Shown here one piece after another: positions 17,301-26,612 of a stretch of DNA of 64,000 bases (its first letter is position 1; each line of letters opens with the position of its first letter). Position numbers and translations under genes: made by a program. The notes beneath the pieces are model-generated. The model made no database searches, was not told the DNA's origin, and saw only the letters and a list, made by a program, of their open reading frames with translations. Origin of the DNA: Simonsiella muelleri ATCC 29453. GTDB lineage: Bacteria > Pseudomonadota > Gammaproteobacteria > Burkholderiales > Neisseriaceae. The DNA is taken from NCBI RefSeq assembly GCF_002951835.1, contig NZ_CP019448.1, positions 1,612,001 through 1,676,000 on the forward strand, in the 5' to 3' direction.

Positions 17301-20234
17301 ATGAATCACACTGTTTCTATCCAAAATCTCTCGCATCGCTACGGCAAAATACAAGTGTTAGACGATGTGTCATTGAATATTCCACAAGGCGCAACCGTTG
17401 GGTTGATTGGTTCTGATGGTGTAGGCAAATCCACGTTGTTGTCGCTGATTGCTGGTGTACGGAAGATTCAAACGGGAACAGTAAATGTGTTCGGTAGTAA
17501 CATAGCAGACAAAACCAACCGCCAAAAATGGTTGCGTCGCATCGCTTATGTGCCACAAGGTTTGGGGAAAAATCTGTATCCTACGTTAACCGTTTACGAA
17601 AACATTGAATTTCATGCGCGAATGTTTGGTTTCAATGTTACTGAACATAAACAACGTATCACGCGTTTATTGGACACAACTGGGTTGACACCGTTTTCAA
17701 ACCGTGTGGTTGGCAAATTATCAAGTGGTATGAAACAGAAGTTAAGTTTGTGTTGTGCTTTGGTACACAATCCTGATTTGCTGATTTTGGACGAACCGAC
17801 TACAGGTTTAGACCCACTGTCGCGCCGTCAATTCTGGAAATTGGTCAATGAGTTGCGCCAAGAAATTCACAATATGACTGTGATTGTTGCCACTGCCTAC
17901 ATTGATGAAGCAGAACCATTTGAACAATTGTTGGTCATGGATACAGGCAAATTACTGATTCATGCACCCACGCAAGAAATCATGGCACGTTTTGGCGTAA
18001 GTACGTTAGAACAAACCTACTTAACTCCCTTTACACCACAACCCAACACACCGCCTGTCATAGAAGCTCACGGTTTAACCAAACAATTTGGCAATTTTAA
18101 AGCAGTAGACCATGTTGATTTCAAAATTGAAAAAGGCGAAATTTTCGGTTTTATTGGTTCAAATGGTTGCGGTAAATCCACAACGATGAAGGTGCTCATG
18201 GGGATATTGGACGCGACTTCTGGTACAACAGAATTATTCGGCGAGCCAATTGATACAGGCAGCCTGAAAACCAAAAAGCGCGTTGGTTATATGTCGCAAG
18301 CGTTTTCGTTGTACGAAGAATTAACTGTGCGCCAAAATCTGAATTTACACGCCAAATTATATGACGTTACCGACACAAATCAGGCAGTAGAACGCAGTTT
18401 GCAAGATTTTGATTTGGTTGATGTCGCGAATGTTAAACCTGCATTATTGCCATTGGGAATTCGCCAACGTTTGCAATTGGCGGCAGCTTGTTTGCATCAA
18501 CCTGAAGTATTGATTTTGGACGAACCGACTTCGGGCGTTGATGTGGCGACTCGGGAGATGTTTTGGCGAAAATTATGGCAATTGTCGCGCGAAAATCGGA
18601 TAACCATTTTGGTGTCCACGCATTTTATGAATGAAGTGGAATATTGCGACCGTATTTCCTTGATGCACCATGGGCGTGTGTTGGCAATGGGTATGCCTGC
18701 TGAATTATTAGGTCAAAGTGGGCAGCCCAATATTGAAGAAGCGTTTATTCATTATCTGAAAATTGAAGAGCAAAACAAACGTTCAGAATGTTCAGGCTGC
18801 CTGAATGCTTACGAGTACGCTGATAATATGCCCATGATGGTAGGCGATGACGTGCATTTTGCCGATGGACAAACAGGCAAAATTGTGGCTTTGCTGCCAC
18901 AACGCAAATTCGCCAATTGTGAAGTTGAAAAAAACTTCAAACGTGTTTCGCAAGGCATTGTGATTGAAACTTATGATGCGGATTGGATTCATTTACGCGA
19001 TGATACGCAAATTGCCAGTGTGGAATTTATTTCGCGTGTGGGAGCGGTACGCAAAGTTTCAGGCAGCCTGAAAGAGCAATCCGCGCCACAACACGTGAAT
19101 TCCGATTCATTGATTGATTGGTTAATGATGGTTTATGCGTTTGCGATTCGGGAAACAAAAGAATTATTACGCGACAAAATTCGTTTGTTTTTTGTGGCAT
19201 TCGTGCCAGCGATTTTGTTGGTATGTTTGGGTTGGGTAACTTCGTTTGATGTGTCTGATTTGCATTTTACGGTGCTAGATAGAGACCAATCACCAGAAAG
19301 CAGGCAGTTGGTGGCGCGTTTTGCGAGTTCGCCGAATTTTATTCAGCAGCCCAATTGGCGTTCAGACAGCGTGGTAGACATCATGATTCGTAACGACCAA
19401 GCCAAATTACTTGTTGATATTCCCCCCAATTTTGGACAAAAATTGCTTTCGGGGCAGCAACCTGAAATCGGTTTTATTGTAGATGGTGCTGTGCCGTTTA
19501 ATGCCACAAATGTCAGTGGTTACGCGCAAGCCATTTTAGGTGAATACAACATGAGTCTTTTGGCGCAACAAGGTTTCAGGCTGCCTGAAAATCCACGCAT
19601 TGTGCCACGTTTAATGTATAGCCAAGATTTCAAAAGCGTGAATATGATGGTATTTGGCATGATGATGTTGGTGTTGATGATGATTCCGTGTGTGATGAGT
19701 GCGTTGGCGGTGGTACGTGAACGAGAAACGGGGACAATTCAGAATTTATACGCATCACCTGCGAATGTGCCACAATATTTATTGGGTAAACAATTACCTT
19801 ACATTTTGATGGGTGTATTTAATTTGGCTTTATTGATGGCGATAGCGGTATTTTGGTTTGGCATACCAATAAAAGGGTCGTTTTTAGCGACAATGTTGGG
19901 TGGGGTATTATTGGTATGTGCTTCTACGGCTTTGGGGTTATTGATTTCAGCGTTGACTAAATCGCAGACGGCAGCATTTTTTGTGGGGGTTTTGGCAAGT
20001 GTGGTACCGACTGTGAATTTTTCGGGTTGGGTGTATCCGATGGCAACGCTGTCGGGTGGGGCATATGCAATCAGCGTCAGTTTTCCAGCGTCTTATTTTG
20101 GCACGATTAGCAAGGGCGGTTTGAGCAAAGGGTTGGGGTTTAGCAGCTTTTTAATAGAATATGCGATGTTATTATTTTTCTTTGGATTGTATTTAACATT
20201 GGCATGTATTTTTTTGCATAAACAGGAAAAATAA
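17301..20234 (+). CDS. ABC transporter with two ATPase domains fused to a permease (RbbA/YhiH type)
   Basis: The 977-residue protein has two ABC ATPase domains. The first has Walker A GSDGVGKST near residue 37, signature LSSGMKQKL and Walker B LLILDEPTTG. The second has Walker A GSNGCGKST near 290, a degenerate signature LPLGIRQRL and Walker B VLILDEPTSG. After a linker with DUS-derived peptides comes an ABC-2 permease domain from about residue 610, with one span, a periplasmic loop and a cluster of spans at the end. This is the layout of E. coli RbbA (YhiH), described both as a ribosome-associated ATPase and as an exporter. It is followed by a YhhJ-like permease; the HlyD-type subunit YhiI found next to it in E. 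coli is absent here. Confidence 0.85.
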   Translation: MNHTVSIQNLSHRYGKIQVLDDVSLNIPQGATVGLIGSDGVGKSTLLSLIAGVRKIQTGTVNVFGSNIADKTNRQKWLRRIAYVPQGLGKNLYPTLTVYENIEFHARMFGFNVTEHKQRITRLLDTTGLTPFSNRVVGKLSSGMKQKLSLCCALVHNPDLLILDEPTTGLDPLSRRQFWKLVNELRQEIHNMTVIVATAYIDEAEPFEQLLVMDTGKLLIHAPTQEIMARFGVSTLEQTYLTPFTPQPNTPPVIEAHGLTKQFGNFKAVDHVDFKIEKGEIFGFIGSNGCGKSTTMKVLMGILDATSGTTELFGEPIDTGSLKTKKRVGYMSQAFSLYEELTVRQNLNLHAKLYDVTDTNQAVERSLQDFDLVDVANVKPALLPLGIRQRLQLAAACLHQPEVLILDEPTSGVDVATREMFWRKLWQLSRENRITILVSTHFMNEVEYCDRISLMHHGRVLAMGMPAELLGQSGQPNIEEAFIHYLKIEEQNKRSECSGCLNAYEYADNMPMMVGDDVHFADGQTGKIVALLPQRKFANCEVEKNFKRVSQGIVIETYDADWIHLRDDTQIASVEFISRVGAVRKVSGSLKEQSAPQHVNSDSLIDWLMMVYAFAIRETKELLRDKIRLFFVAFVPAILLVCLGWVTSFDVSDLHFTVLDRDQSPESRQLVARFASSPNFIQQPNWRSDSVVDIMIRNDQAKLLVDIPPNFGQKLLSGQQPEIGFIVDGAVPFNATNVSGYAQAILGEYNMSLLAQQGFRLPENPRIVPRLMYSQDFKSVNMMVFGMMMLVLMMIPCVMSALAVVRERETGTIQNLYASPANVPQYLLGKQLPYILMGVFNLALLMAIAVFWFGIPIKGSFLATMLGGVLLVCASTALGLLISALTKSQTAAFFVGVLASVVPTVNFSGWVYPMATLSGGAYAISVSFPASYFGTISKGGLSKGLGFSSFLIEYAMLLFFFGLYLTLACIFLHKQEK

Positions 20235-20291
20235 GAACCTGTGTTCGTGGTGGCGATAAAAGCAATCTATAAAATTATGAACACAGGTTCT
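20234..20291. repeat. Short inverted-repeat element with AGAACCTGTGTTC ends, likely terminator
   Basis: AGAACCTGTGTTC (20234-20246) and GAACACAGGTTCT (20279-20291) are perfect 13-bp inverted repeats around a 32-base middle. The same ends recur at 25442-25497 and, with slight changes, at 28837-28999 and 33543-33627. It begins right at the stop codon of the ABC transporter gene. Confidence 0.75.
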
Positions 20292-20335
20292 CAGATTTTC
20301 AGAATGATTATTCAGGCTGCCTGAAAAGGAATCCC

Positions 20336-21463
20336 ATGCAATCCCTAAAAAATATTTGGACACTCATACTCAAAGAATGGCGCAGTTTGTTCAGTGATGG
20401 CGTGATGGGTGGGTTATTGGTTATTGTGTTTACGGTACTGGTGTATCAAGCTGCTAATGGTATCCGTACTGATGTAAAAAATGCGACTGTGGGGGTGTTG
20501 GATTTGGATCAGTCCACGTTGTCGCATCGCATTACCGATGCATTGCCATCACCGTGGTTTGCACGCGCCCAAGCCGTGAGTCGTGAAGAAATTGATGCCA
20601 AAATGAACAAAGGCGAATACGTCTTTGTATTGGAATTTCCGCAAAATTTTCAACATGACGTTTTAGCTGGACGCGCACCTGAAGTACAACTATTGATTGA
20701 TGCCACCACCACGACCCAAGCAGGTATGGGGCAGAATTACATCACGCAGATTTTTAATCGCGAAATCACGCAATTTCTCGGGCAACAAGGTTTGCGCGAC
20801 CAAATCACACCCGTGAAAAATAATGTGAATATTGTGTTTAATCCGAACAGTGAAAGCGCATGGTTTTTAGGCGTGATGCAAATTAATAATATGATGACAT
20901 TATTGGGGCTGGTGTTGGTAGGCGCGACAATCATTCGAGAACGCGAACACAGTACAATAGAACATATGCTTGTAACGCCTGTAACCGCCGCACAAATAGT
21001 GTGGGCAAAAATCATTGCCAATGGTTTAGTCGTGTGTTTGGTAGCAATTTTATCTATTAAAATCATGGTAATGGGTATAATTGGTTCAGAACTATCGGGG
21101 GCATTGATGTTGTATTTTTTTGGCACATTGATGTTTATGTTTTCTATTTCTGCGTTGGCGGTAATGCTGGCAACGTTTGCCCCGACTTTGCCGCAATACA
21201 GTTTACTGATAATGCCATTTTATGTGGTTACCTTGATGTTTTCGGGGGCAAATTCGCCGCGTAACAATATGCCCCAAGTCGCGCAAAACATCAGCGAATA
21301 TTGGACAACCACTCAATTTACCACATTCACGCAAAATGTGTTGTTTCGTGGTGCAAATTTAGCGATGACGTATCCACAATTGATGACGATGGCAATCAGT
21401 GGCGCAATTTTTATGACGTTGGCGATTTTCCGTTTTAAAACAATGTTGGAAAAACAAAATTAA
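20336..21463 (+). CDS. ABC-2 type permease (YhhJ type)
   Basis: The 375-residue inner-membrane protein has one N-terminal span, a periplasmic loop of about 150 residues, and five or six spans at the C-terminus, the ABC-2 permease plan. EREHSTIEHMLVTPVTAAQI is the characteristic cytoplasmic stretch. Length agrees with E. coli YhhJ. It stands just downstream of the RbbA-like gene and should form the other half of the exporter. A DUS and AAGGAATCCC precede the ATG. The substrate is unknown. Confidence 0.85.
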   Translation: MQSLKNIWTLILKEWRSLFSDGVMGGLLVIVFTVLVYQAANGIRTDVKNATVGVLDLDQSTLSHRITDALPSPWFARAQAVSREEIDAKMNKGEYVFVLEFPQNFQHDVLAGRAPEVQLLIDATTTTQAGMGQNYITQIFNREITQFLGQQGLRDQITPVKNNVNIVFNPNSESAWFLGVMQINNMMTLLGLVLVGATIIREREHSTIEHMLVTPVTAAQIVWAKIIANGLVVCLVAILSIKIMVMGIIGSELSGALMLYFFGTLMFMFSISALAVMLATFAPTLPQYSLLIMPFYVVTLMFSGANSPRNNMPQVAQNISEYWTTTQFTTFTQNVLFRGANLAMTYPQLMTMAISGAIFMTLAIFRFKTMLEKQN

Positions 21464-21526
21464 CGATTTACAGGCAGCCTGAAGTCTTTGTTAACCTTTA
21501 TCTTTGGTAGATTGTCTTGAAAATAT

Positions 21527-23053
21527 CTACAGCAAACGCTCAATCGGTAACCACGACAAAATTTTGCTGATGGCGCGTTTCCAAAAACCTGCTTCTGGTT
21601 CACGGGTACTGATTTTGCCTGTTTTGGGGTCGCGCCATTGAATTTGATTTTGCGGATTGAGTGCGACTTGATAAGCGGTTTTTTGCGTGTTTTGCTGCAA
21701 TTGGGTTTGCATTTGATTGGCAAGTTTGGCGTTGTGAATGACCACGCCCATCTCGGTATTAAGATTCACTGAACGCGGATCCAAATTTAACGAACCAACA
21801 TACACGCGTTCTTTGTCTACAATAAACGTTTTGGCGTGTAAACTCGTAGAGGAACTGCCCGTCAAACCTTTATCGATCTGCTTGGGGACGGCATCTTCTG
21901 CTTTAAATTCATAGAGTTTTACACCCATTTTTAACAATGGTTTCCGATAGCGCGAGTAACCCGAATGCACCGCCGACACATCAGTCGCCTTAAGCGTATT
22001 GGTGAAAACTGTGATATTTACGCCATTTTGACGCAAATTTTGGAAAATTTGTGTTCCTGTTTTGGTTGGTACAAAATAAGGACTGACGATGTAAATTTCG
22101 TGTTTTGGATTTTTAAGTGTTTGATTTAATTGCTGCGCAACATTGCTAGCGGTTTCAGGCTGCCTGTCCAATGCTTTAGCTGGATTATCGCTGATTAATT
22201 CTGTTTGTGCGGGAATATGTTTCAGGCTGCCTGAACGCATTTGTTGGGCAAATTTATTTTGTACAACTTCGTTTTGATATGTTTGTTGTTCAAGAGTAGG
22301 GGGGGCGATGAGTTGAGATTGGGCTTCAGTCAGTGCGGTTTTTTTTATTTTTTTGACAATTAAATTAATGGGATAAGCAGATTCACTTTGCCAATAGCGA
22401 TCAAAATCTGCCGATACGTCCGTAACCATGCTGCCTGAAACAAGTACGTCCATGTCAGAAAACGAAGTATCCGCGTAGTGGCTAAAATATTCATCACCCA
22501 CGTTTCGTCCACCGATGATGCTGGCACGGTTGTCAGCGGTAAATGATTTGTTGTGCATTCGACGATTCACGCGTGGAAAATCAAATAAATAACCCAAAGC
22601 ACGCCATTTTCGATTCAAAAATGGGTTGAACAAACGTACCTCAATATTGGGGTGCTGATTCAGCGTAACGAGCAGTGCATCTAAACCCCGCGTGTTGTTA
22701 TCGTCCAATAATAGGCGGACACGAACACCGCGTTCAGCTGCTTGCCACAACTTTTGCGTGAGCAGGCTGCCTGAAACATCATTATGCCAAATATAATAGC
22801 GTACATCTAATGATACCGTAGCATAATCTGCCAATGCAGCACGAGCGGCGTAGGCATCATGTGGATTATCCAGAACGTAAATATAAGCGTTGGGAGGATT
22901 GTCTGATTGTTTGGGTAATTTGAGTGCAGTTTCCAAAGCGGGGCTGGAATAGGTGGGAATATAGATACTCGGTTGACGCGTAACCAAACTAGGCAACGTG
23001 GCACACCCACTTAATTCCATACATAACATAATGAATAATAAAATTTTTTTCAC
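21527..23053 (-). CDS. Phospholipase D-family lipoprotein, ClsC-like cardiolipin synthase
   Basis: The 508-residue protein carries two HKD phosphodiesterase motifs: HNKSFTADNRASIIGGRN near residue 168 and HAKTFIVDKERVYVGSLNLD near 400. These make the paired active site of PLD-type phosphatidyltransferases. The N-terminus has a lipobox LSGC (Cys17). Layout and length fit E. coli ClsC (YmdC), which makes cardiolipin from phosphatidylglycerol and phosphatidylethanolamine. The start codon appears to be GTG at 23053 with no clear ribosome site; an ATG at 23029 would leave too short a signal. Confidence 0.8.
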   Translation of the reverse strand: MKKILLFIMLCMELSGCATLPSLVTRQPSIYIPTYSSPALETALKLPKQSDNPPNAYIYVLDNPHDAYAARAALADYATVSLDVRYYIWHNDVSGSLLTQKLWQAAERGVRVRLLLDDNNTRGLDALLVTLNQHPNIEVRLFNPFLNRKWRALGYLFDFPRVNRRMHNKSFTADNRASIIGGRNVGDEYFSHYADTSFSDMDVLVSGSMVTDVSADFDRYWQSESAYPINLIVKKIKKTALTEAQSQLIAPPTLEQQTYQNEVVQNKFAQQMRSGSLKHIPAQTELISDNPAKALDRQPETASNVAQQLNQTLKNPKHEIYIVSPYFVPTKTGTQIFQNLRQNGVNITVFTNTLKATDVSAVHSGYSRYRKPLLKMGVKLYEFKAEDAVPKQIDKGLTGSSSTSLHAKTFIVDKERVYVGSLNLDPRSVNLNTEMGVVIHNAKLANQMQTQLQQNTQKTAYQVALNPQNQIQWRDPKTGKISTREPEAGFWKRAISKILSWLPIERLL

Positions 23054-23143
23054 AAATTTATTTAAATAAAAAACATAATTGTTTGTATTATATTATTTTT
23101 TCAGGTAGTCTCAAAGAATTGTGTATTCACAACGTCATTATCA

Positions 23144-24055
23144 TTAATTGACTACTTCAAAATGTACCGAACAATCTCCACAAATAATATTCAAATTTGG
23201 TTTGCCCCAAACCGCATTTAAACAACTAGGGCATTGATATTTCAAACGGTTACTGCGGTTTTCTAATGGCATAACCGATGGATTGTATTCATTTAATAAA
23301 CGATGTGGCGCAGCAGGATCTAATGTTGACACCCATTCATGATACAAAATACCTGTTTCATGTGATGTATTTTCAGGCAGCTTTATATTAGATTCTCCAT
23401 TAATATCAATATGTTGATTGTTTAGTTTAACCTGATAAAGCGGACGCATACCACGTTCCACCTCTAAAGCTGGCGGACGTTTAAGCGATTGGTCAATATT
23501 CAACAAATAAGTATGCGTAACCGCCTGTCCAAAGGACGCAGAATAGGGCGGATACACATCATACCAATGAATAGAAAATTCGGTTTCCAATAAATGCCGT
23601 GCCACCTGCATGAACAAACCATGTTCCAAAATATAATCGCCCATGTGTTCGCCTGTGCGTTTACCGCCTGGTTTGTGGGTATCAGAAGGCATTAAACCAA
23701 TGGCTTCCATTTTGTCTGCCCATTCTTTGTTGTGATAACCGCGTCTTCCAGGTGAACCAAAATGCTGCTGCCACAAATGGCACATTTCGTGAACCAGTGT
23801 ACTGAGCGTATCCAATACAGGTAAAACGCCAAAAAATTCAGGGTTTAATGCGATTTCATCGGTGTAGCGTCCGTCTTCGGAAATAAAGCGGCGAAACGAA
23901 AAATAACCTTGTGTTTTGGCTTTGCGTTGTAAGGAAATCAAGCACGGAGGCAATTGCCCCGCAAACAAATGACGATTAAAAAAATCGTAGGCAAATTGTA
24001 AAGCTTGATGAACTTGAGTAGTAGGGGCATTTTGGGGATAAGGCTGTGGATTCAT
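23144..24055 (-). CDS. SprT-like zinc metalloprotease-domain protein
   Basis: The product is 303 residues from the ATG at 24055; a TTG 36 bases further up is open but less likely. The N-terminal half holds the SprT-like domain with HEMCHLWQQHFG, an HExxH zinc site, and the C-terminal end has a zinc ribbon (YQCPSCLNAVWGKPNL and IICGDC). SprT-like proteins resemble the Spartan DNA-protein crosslink proteases, but bacterial members are little studied. A perfect 28-bp palindrome lies 19 bases upstream of the ATG. Confidence 0.8.
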   Translation of the reverse strand: MNPQPYPQNAPTTQVHQALQFAYDFFNRHLFAGQLPPCLISLQRKAKTQGYFSFRRFISEDGRYTDEIALNPEFFGVLPVLDTLSTLVHEMCHLWQQHFGSPGRRGYHNKEWADKMEAIGLMPSDTHKPGGKRTGEHMGDYILEHGLFMQVARHLLETEFSIHWYDVYPPYSASFGQAVTHTYLLNIDQSLKRPPALEVERGMRPLYQVKLNNQHIDINGESNIKLPENTSHETGILYHEWVSTLDPAAPHRLLNEYNPSVMPLENRSNRLKYQCPSCLNAVWGKPNLNIICGDCSVHFEVVN

Positions 24056-24073
24056 AAACTTAATTTTTGTATC

Positions 24074-24101
24074 AAAAATTGGATTGTACAATCCAATTTT
24101 T
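24074..24101. promoter_or_regulatory. Perfect 28-bp palindrome upstream of the SprT-like gene
   Basis: AAAAATTGGATTGT is followed directly by its reverse complement ACAATCCAATTTTT with no spacer. It lies between the divergent SprT-like gene and moeA, close to the former. A spacerless palindrome of this length suits a dimeric repressor or a hairpin in the SprT leader. It is not DUS-related. Confidence 0.5.
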
Positions 24102-24200
24102 AAGAAAACAAGAAAAATTCATTCTTTTGGCGGATTGTATCGTGTCAATATTTAGCCGATAATCGCGCCATTTTTATGAATAACACAATTAAGGATATTG

Positions 24201-25436
24201 ATGATGTCGCTGACTACCGTTTCTCAATTACAAAATTTGATTCACAACCAAATTGGTACACATTTCAGGCAGCCTGAAACCGAGAATATTCCAGTGGCTC
24301 AATCGGTAGGGCGCGTTTTGGCACAAGATATTGTTTCGCCGATAAATGTTCCCAATGCTAATGTTTCTGCAATGGACGGTTACGCATTGGCGCATCATGC
24401 GGCGACTGGCGATGTGTTGCGCTTGGTTGGCGAGTCAGCGGCTGGACATGCGTTTTCAGGTAATGTGGGGCAGGGCGAATGCGTGCGAATTATGACTGGT
24501 GCGGTTGTGCCTGAAGATTGTGTGGCGGTGGTGATTCAGGAAAATACGCAAACAGATGAACAAGGTAATATTGTTTTAACAAAAAATGTTCAAGAAAAAC
24601 AAAATATTCGTTACGCTGGCGAAGAAATTCAAGCCAATCATCAAGTTTTACAAAAAGGGCGCATTTTGCGTGATGCAGATGTGTTGTTATTGGCGGCGTT
24701 GGGCGTGGGCGAGGTGGTGGTGTACCGTAAAATTCGTGTGGCGGTGTTTTCTACGGGTGATGAATTGGTTGAGCCATCGCAACCACTTTCAGGCAGCAGC
24801 CAAATTTATGACAGCAATCGCCATATGTTGATGGCACGATTGACAAGTTTACCTATTGATATTATTGATTTAAAACGTGTTGAAGACAATTTGGAAAGCG
24901 TGATGCGTGTGTTAAATGACGCAGCAAAAATGGCAGATGTGGTCATCACTTCGGGAGGCGTATCGGTAGGCGATTACGATTATTTACGTCAAGCAGTTGA
25001 ACAAATTGGACATATTCATCATTACAAAGTTGCCATGAAACCAGGTAAGCCGTTTGTATTTGGTCAGATGATGCAAGCGTGGTATTTTGGTTTACCTGGC
25101 AATCCCATTTCAGGATTTGTGGGATTTGATATGTTTGTGAAATCGGCGTTGTGGCAATTGTGTGGGGTAGTTGAAATACCGCAACCATTGCGTTTACAGG
25201 CTGCCTTATCTGTACCAGTGAAAAAATCAGCGGGCCGCATGGACATTCAACGTGCCATACTCACGCGTCAAGCAAATGGAAATTGGACAGTTGCGCCATG
25301 TGGTTCGCAGGATTCGCATCGGATTTTAGGGATAAGTCGGGCAAATGCGTATATGATTTTACCTTTAGAATCAGAGAATCTAGCAATTGGCGATGTGGTG
25401 GAAGTGCAACCATTTGCGCAAGCATTTTTGGATTGA
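24201..25436 (+). CDS. moeA: Molybdopterin molybdenumtransferase MoeA
   Basis: The 411-residue enzyme inserts molybdate into adenylated molybdopterin in Mo-cofactor synthesis. Motifs seen are NVSAMDGYAL, RIMTGAVVPEDCVAVV, FSTGDELVEPSQPL, VITSGGVSVGDYDYL and KPGKPFVFG followed by FGLPGNPISG. The ATG at 24201, five bases after AAGGA, is preferred over the TTG at 24198. No other molybdenum-cofactor gene is next to it. Confidence 0.93.
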   Translation: MMSLTTVSQLQNLIHNQIGTHFRQPETENIPVAQSVGRVLAQDIVSPINVPNANVSAMDGYALAHHAATGDVLRLVGESAAGHAFSGNVGQGECVRIMTGAVVPEDCVAVVIQENTQTDEQGNIVLTKNVQEKQNIRYAGEEIQANHQVLQKGRILRDADVLLLAALGVGEVVVYRKIRVAVFSTGDELVEPSQPLSGSSQIYDSNRHMLMARLTSLPIDIIDLKRVEDNLESVMRVLNDAAKMADVVITSGGVSVGDYDYLRQAVEQIGHIHHYKVAMKPGKPFVFGQMMQAWYFGLPGNPISGFVGFDMFVKSALWQLCGVVEIPQPLRLQAALSVPVKKSAGRMDIQRAILTRQANGNWTVAPCGSQDSHRILGISRANAYMILPLESENLAIGDVVEVQPFAQAFLD

Positions 25437-25441
25437 TAATA

Positions 25442-25497
25442 AGAACCTGTGTTCGTCATCTTAATAACTTATTATTAATTTTACAAACACAGGTTCT
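25442..25497. repeat. Short inverted-repeat element with AGAACCTGTGTT ends, likely terminator
   Basis: AGAACCTGTGTT and its reverse complement AACACAGGTTCT bound an AT-rich middle that differs from that of the copy at 20234-20291. It lies between the convergent moeA and prmB genes, next to a DUS. Confidence 0.7.
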
Positions 25498-25519
25498 CAG
25501 TTTTCAGGCTGCCTGAAGA

Positions 25520-26512
25520 TTATGAATGACTATTATTTTCTTGATTCATCAATTGGTTGGCTTCCAATTGTTCACGCGTGAGCAGAAACACAAAACCATC
25601 ACCGCCACTTGTCTCCAGCCAAACAAAATCCAAATTTGGGTAAGCACGTTCCAGTACATCACGGTTATGACCAATTTCCACCAATAACACGCCGTTTGGA
25701 TTCAAAAATTGGGCAGCTTGGTTGATGATTTTACGCGTGATGTCCAGGCCATCTTTGCCGCTACCTAATGCCAGAGTTGGTTCATGCAAATACTCATCTG
25801 GTAAATTTTTCACAGATTCCTCATCAACATATGGCGGATTAGAAATAATCAAATCATAAGTATTTTCCAGTCCATCAAATAAATCTGCGTGAATCAATTG
25901 AATGCGTTGGCGCAAACCATAATCGTCAATATTGATGGACGCAACCTCCAGCGCATCTAAACTGATGTCAACCGCATCAATTTGCGCATCGGGATAATAA
26001 TGTGCCATCTGAATTGCCAAAGTCCCACTGCCCGTACACAAATCCAGTGCATGATGAATTAATTCATCGTATTCAATCCATGGGCGCAACGGTTCGCCTA
26101 ATAATTCGTAAATAAATGAACGCGGTACAATGACACGGTCATCAACATAAAATTCAAATTCGCCTTGCATGGCGTGTTGCGTCAAATACGCAACTGGAAT
26201 GCGTTCTACAACGCGGCGTTCAATTAAATCAAGCAGATGGTCCTGTTCTTCAGGCAGCAATTGTGCGTCCAAATATGGCTCAAGCGTATCTAAGGGTAAA
26301 TGCAGAGTGTATAAAATTAGATACGCGGCTTCATCATAGGCATTGTCGCTACCATGTCCGAAAAACAATTCTGCTTCATTGAAACGACTCACCGCAAACC
26401 GTAAAAAATCACGAACGGTTTTCAGGCAGCCTCGTGCGGAGAGAAAAATAGGGGGGGTTACTACTTCTTCTGTTATGTTGGTTGGTACTGTTTTTTTGGG
26501 GAGAAACATCAT
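25520..26512 (-). CDS. prmB: Ribosomal protein L3 N5-glutamine methyltransferase PrmB
   Basis: The 330-residue SAM-dependent enzyme methylates a glutamine of ribosomal protein L3. It has the N-terminal helical PrmB/PrmC domain, SAM motif I as ALDLCTGSGTLAIQMA near residue 160, VDISLDAL, and the catalytic NPPY in LIISNPPYVDEE near 225. The motif EEQDHLLDLIERRVVERIPV is typical of PrmB. Two adjacent ATG codons at 26512 and 26509 are possible starts. Confidence 0.9.
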   Translation of the reverse strand: MMFLPKKTVPTNITEEVVTPPIFLSARGCLKTVRDFLRFAVSRFNEAELFFGHGSDNAYDEAAYLILYTLHLPLDTLEPYLDAQLLPEEQDHLLDLIERRVVERIPVAYLTQHAMQGEFEFYVDDRVIVPRSFIYELLGEPLRPWIEYDELIHHALDLCTGSGTLAIQMAHYYPDAQIDAVDISLDALEVASINIDDYGLRQRIQLIHADLFDGLENTYDLIISNPPYVDEESVKNLPDEYLHEPTLALGSGKDGLDITRKIINQAAQFLNPNGVLLVEIGHNRDVLERAYPNLDFVWLETSGGDGFVFLLTREQLEANQLMNQENNSHS

Positions 26513-26612
26513 AATTCGCTAAAATGGGTAAAAAGTGAGATTATAAACACTAAAAATTAGTTATAATACCTTTTCGCATTTTTTATTTAACATACGCAGG
26601 ATAGGAAACTGA

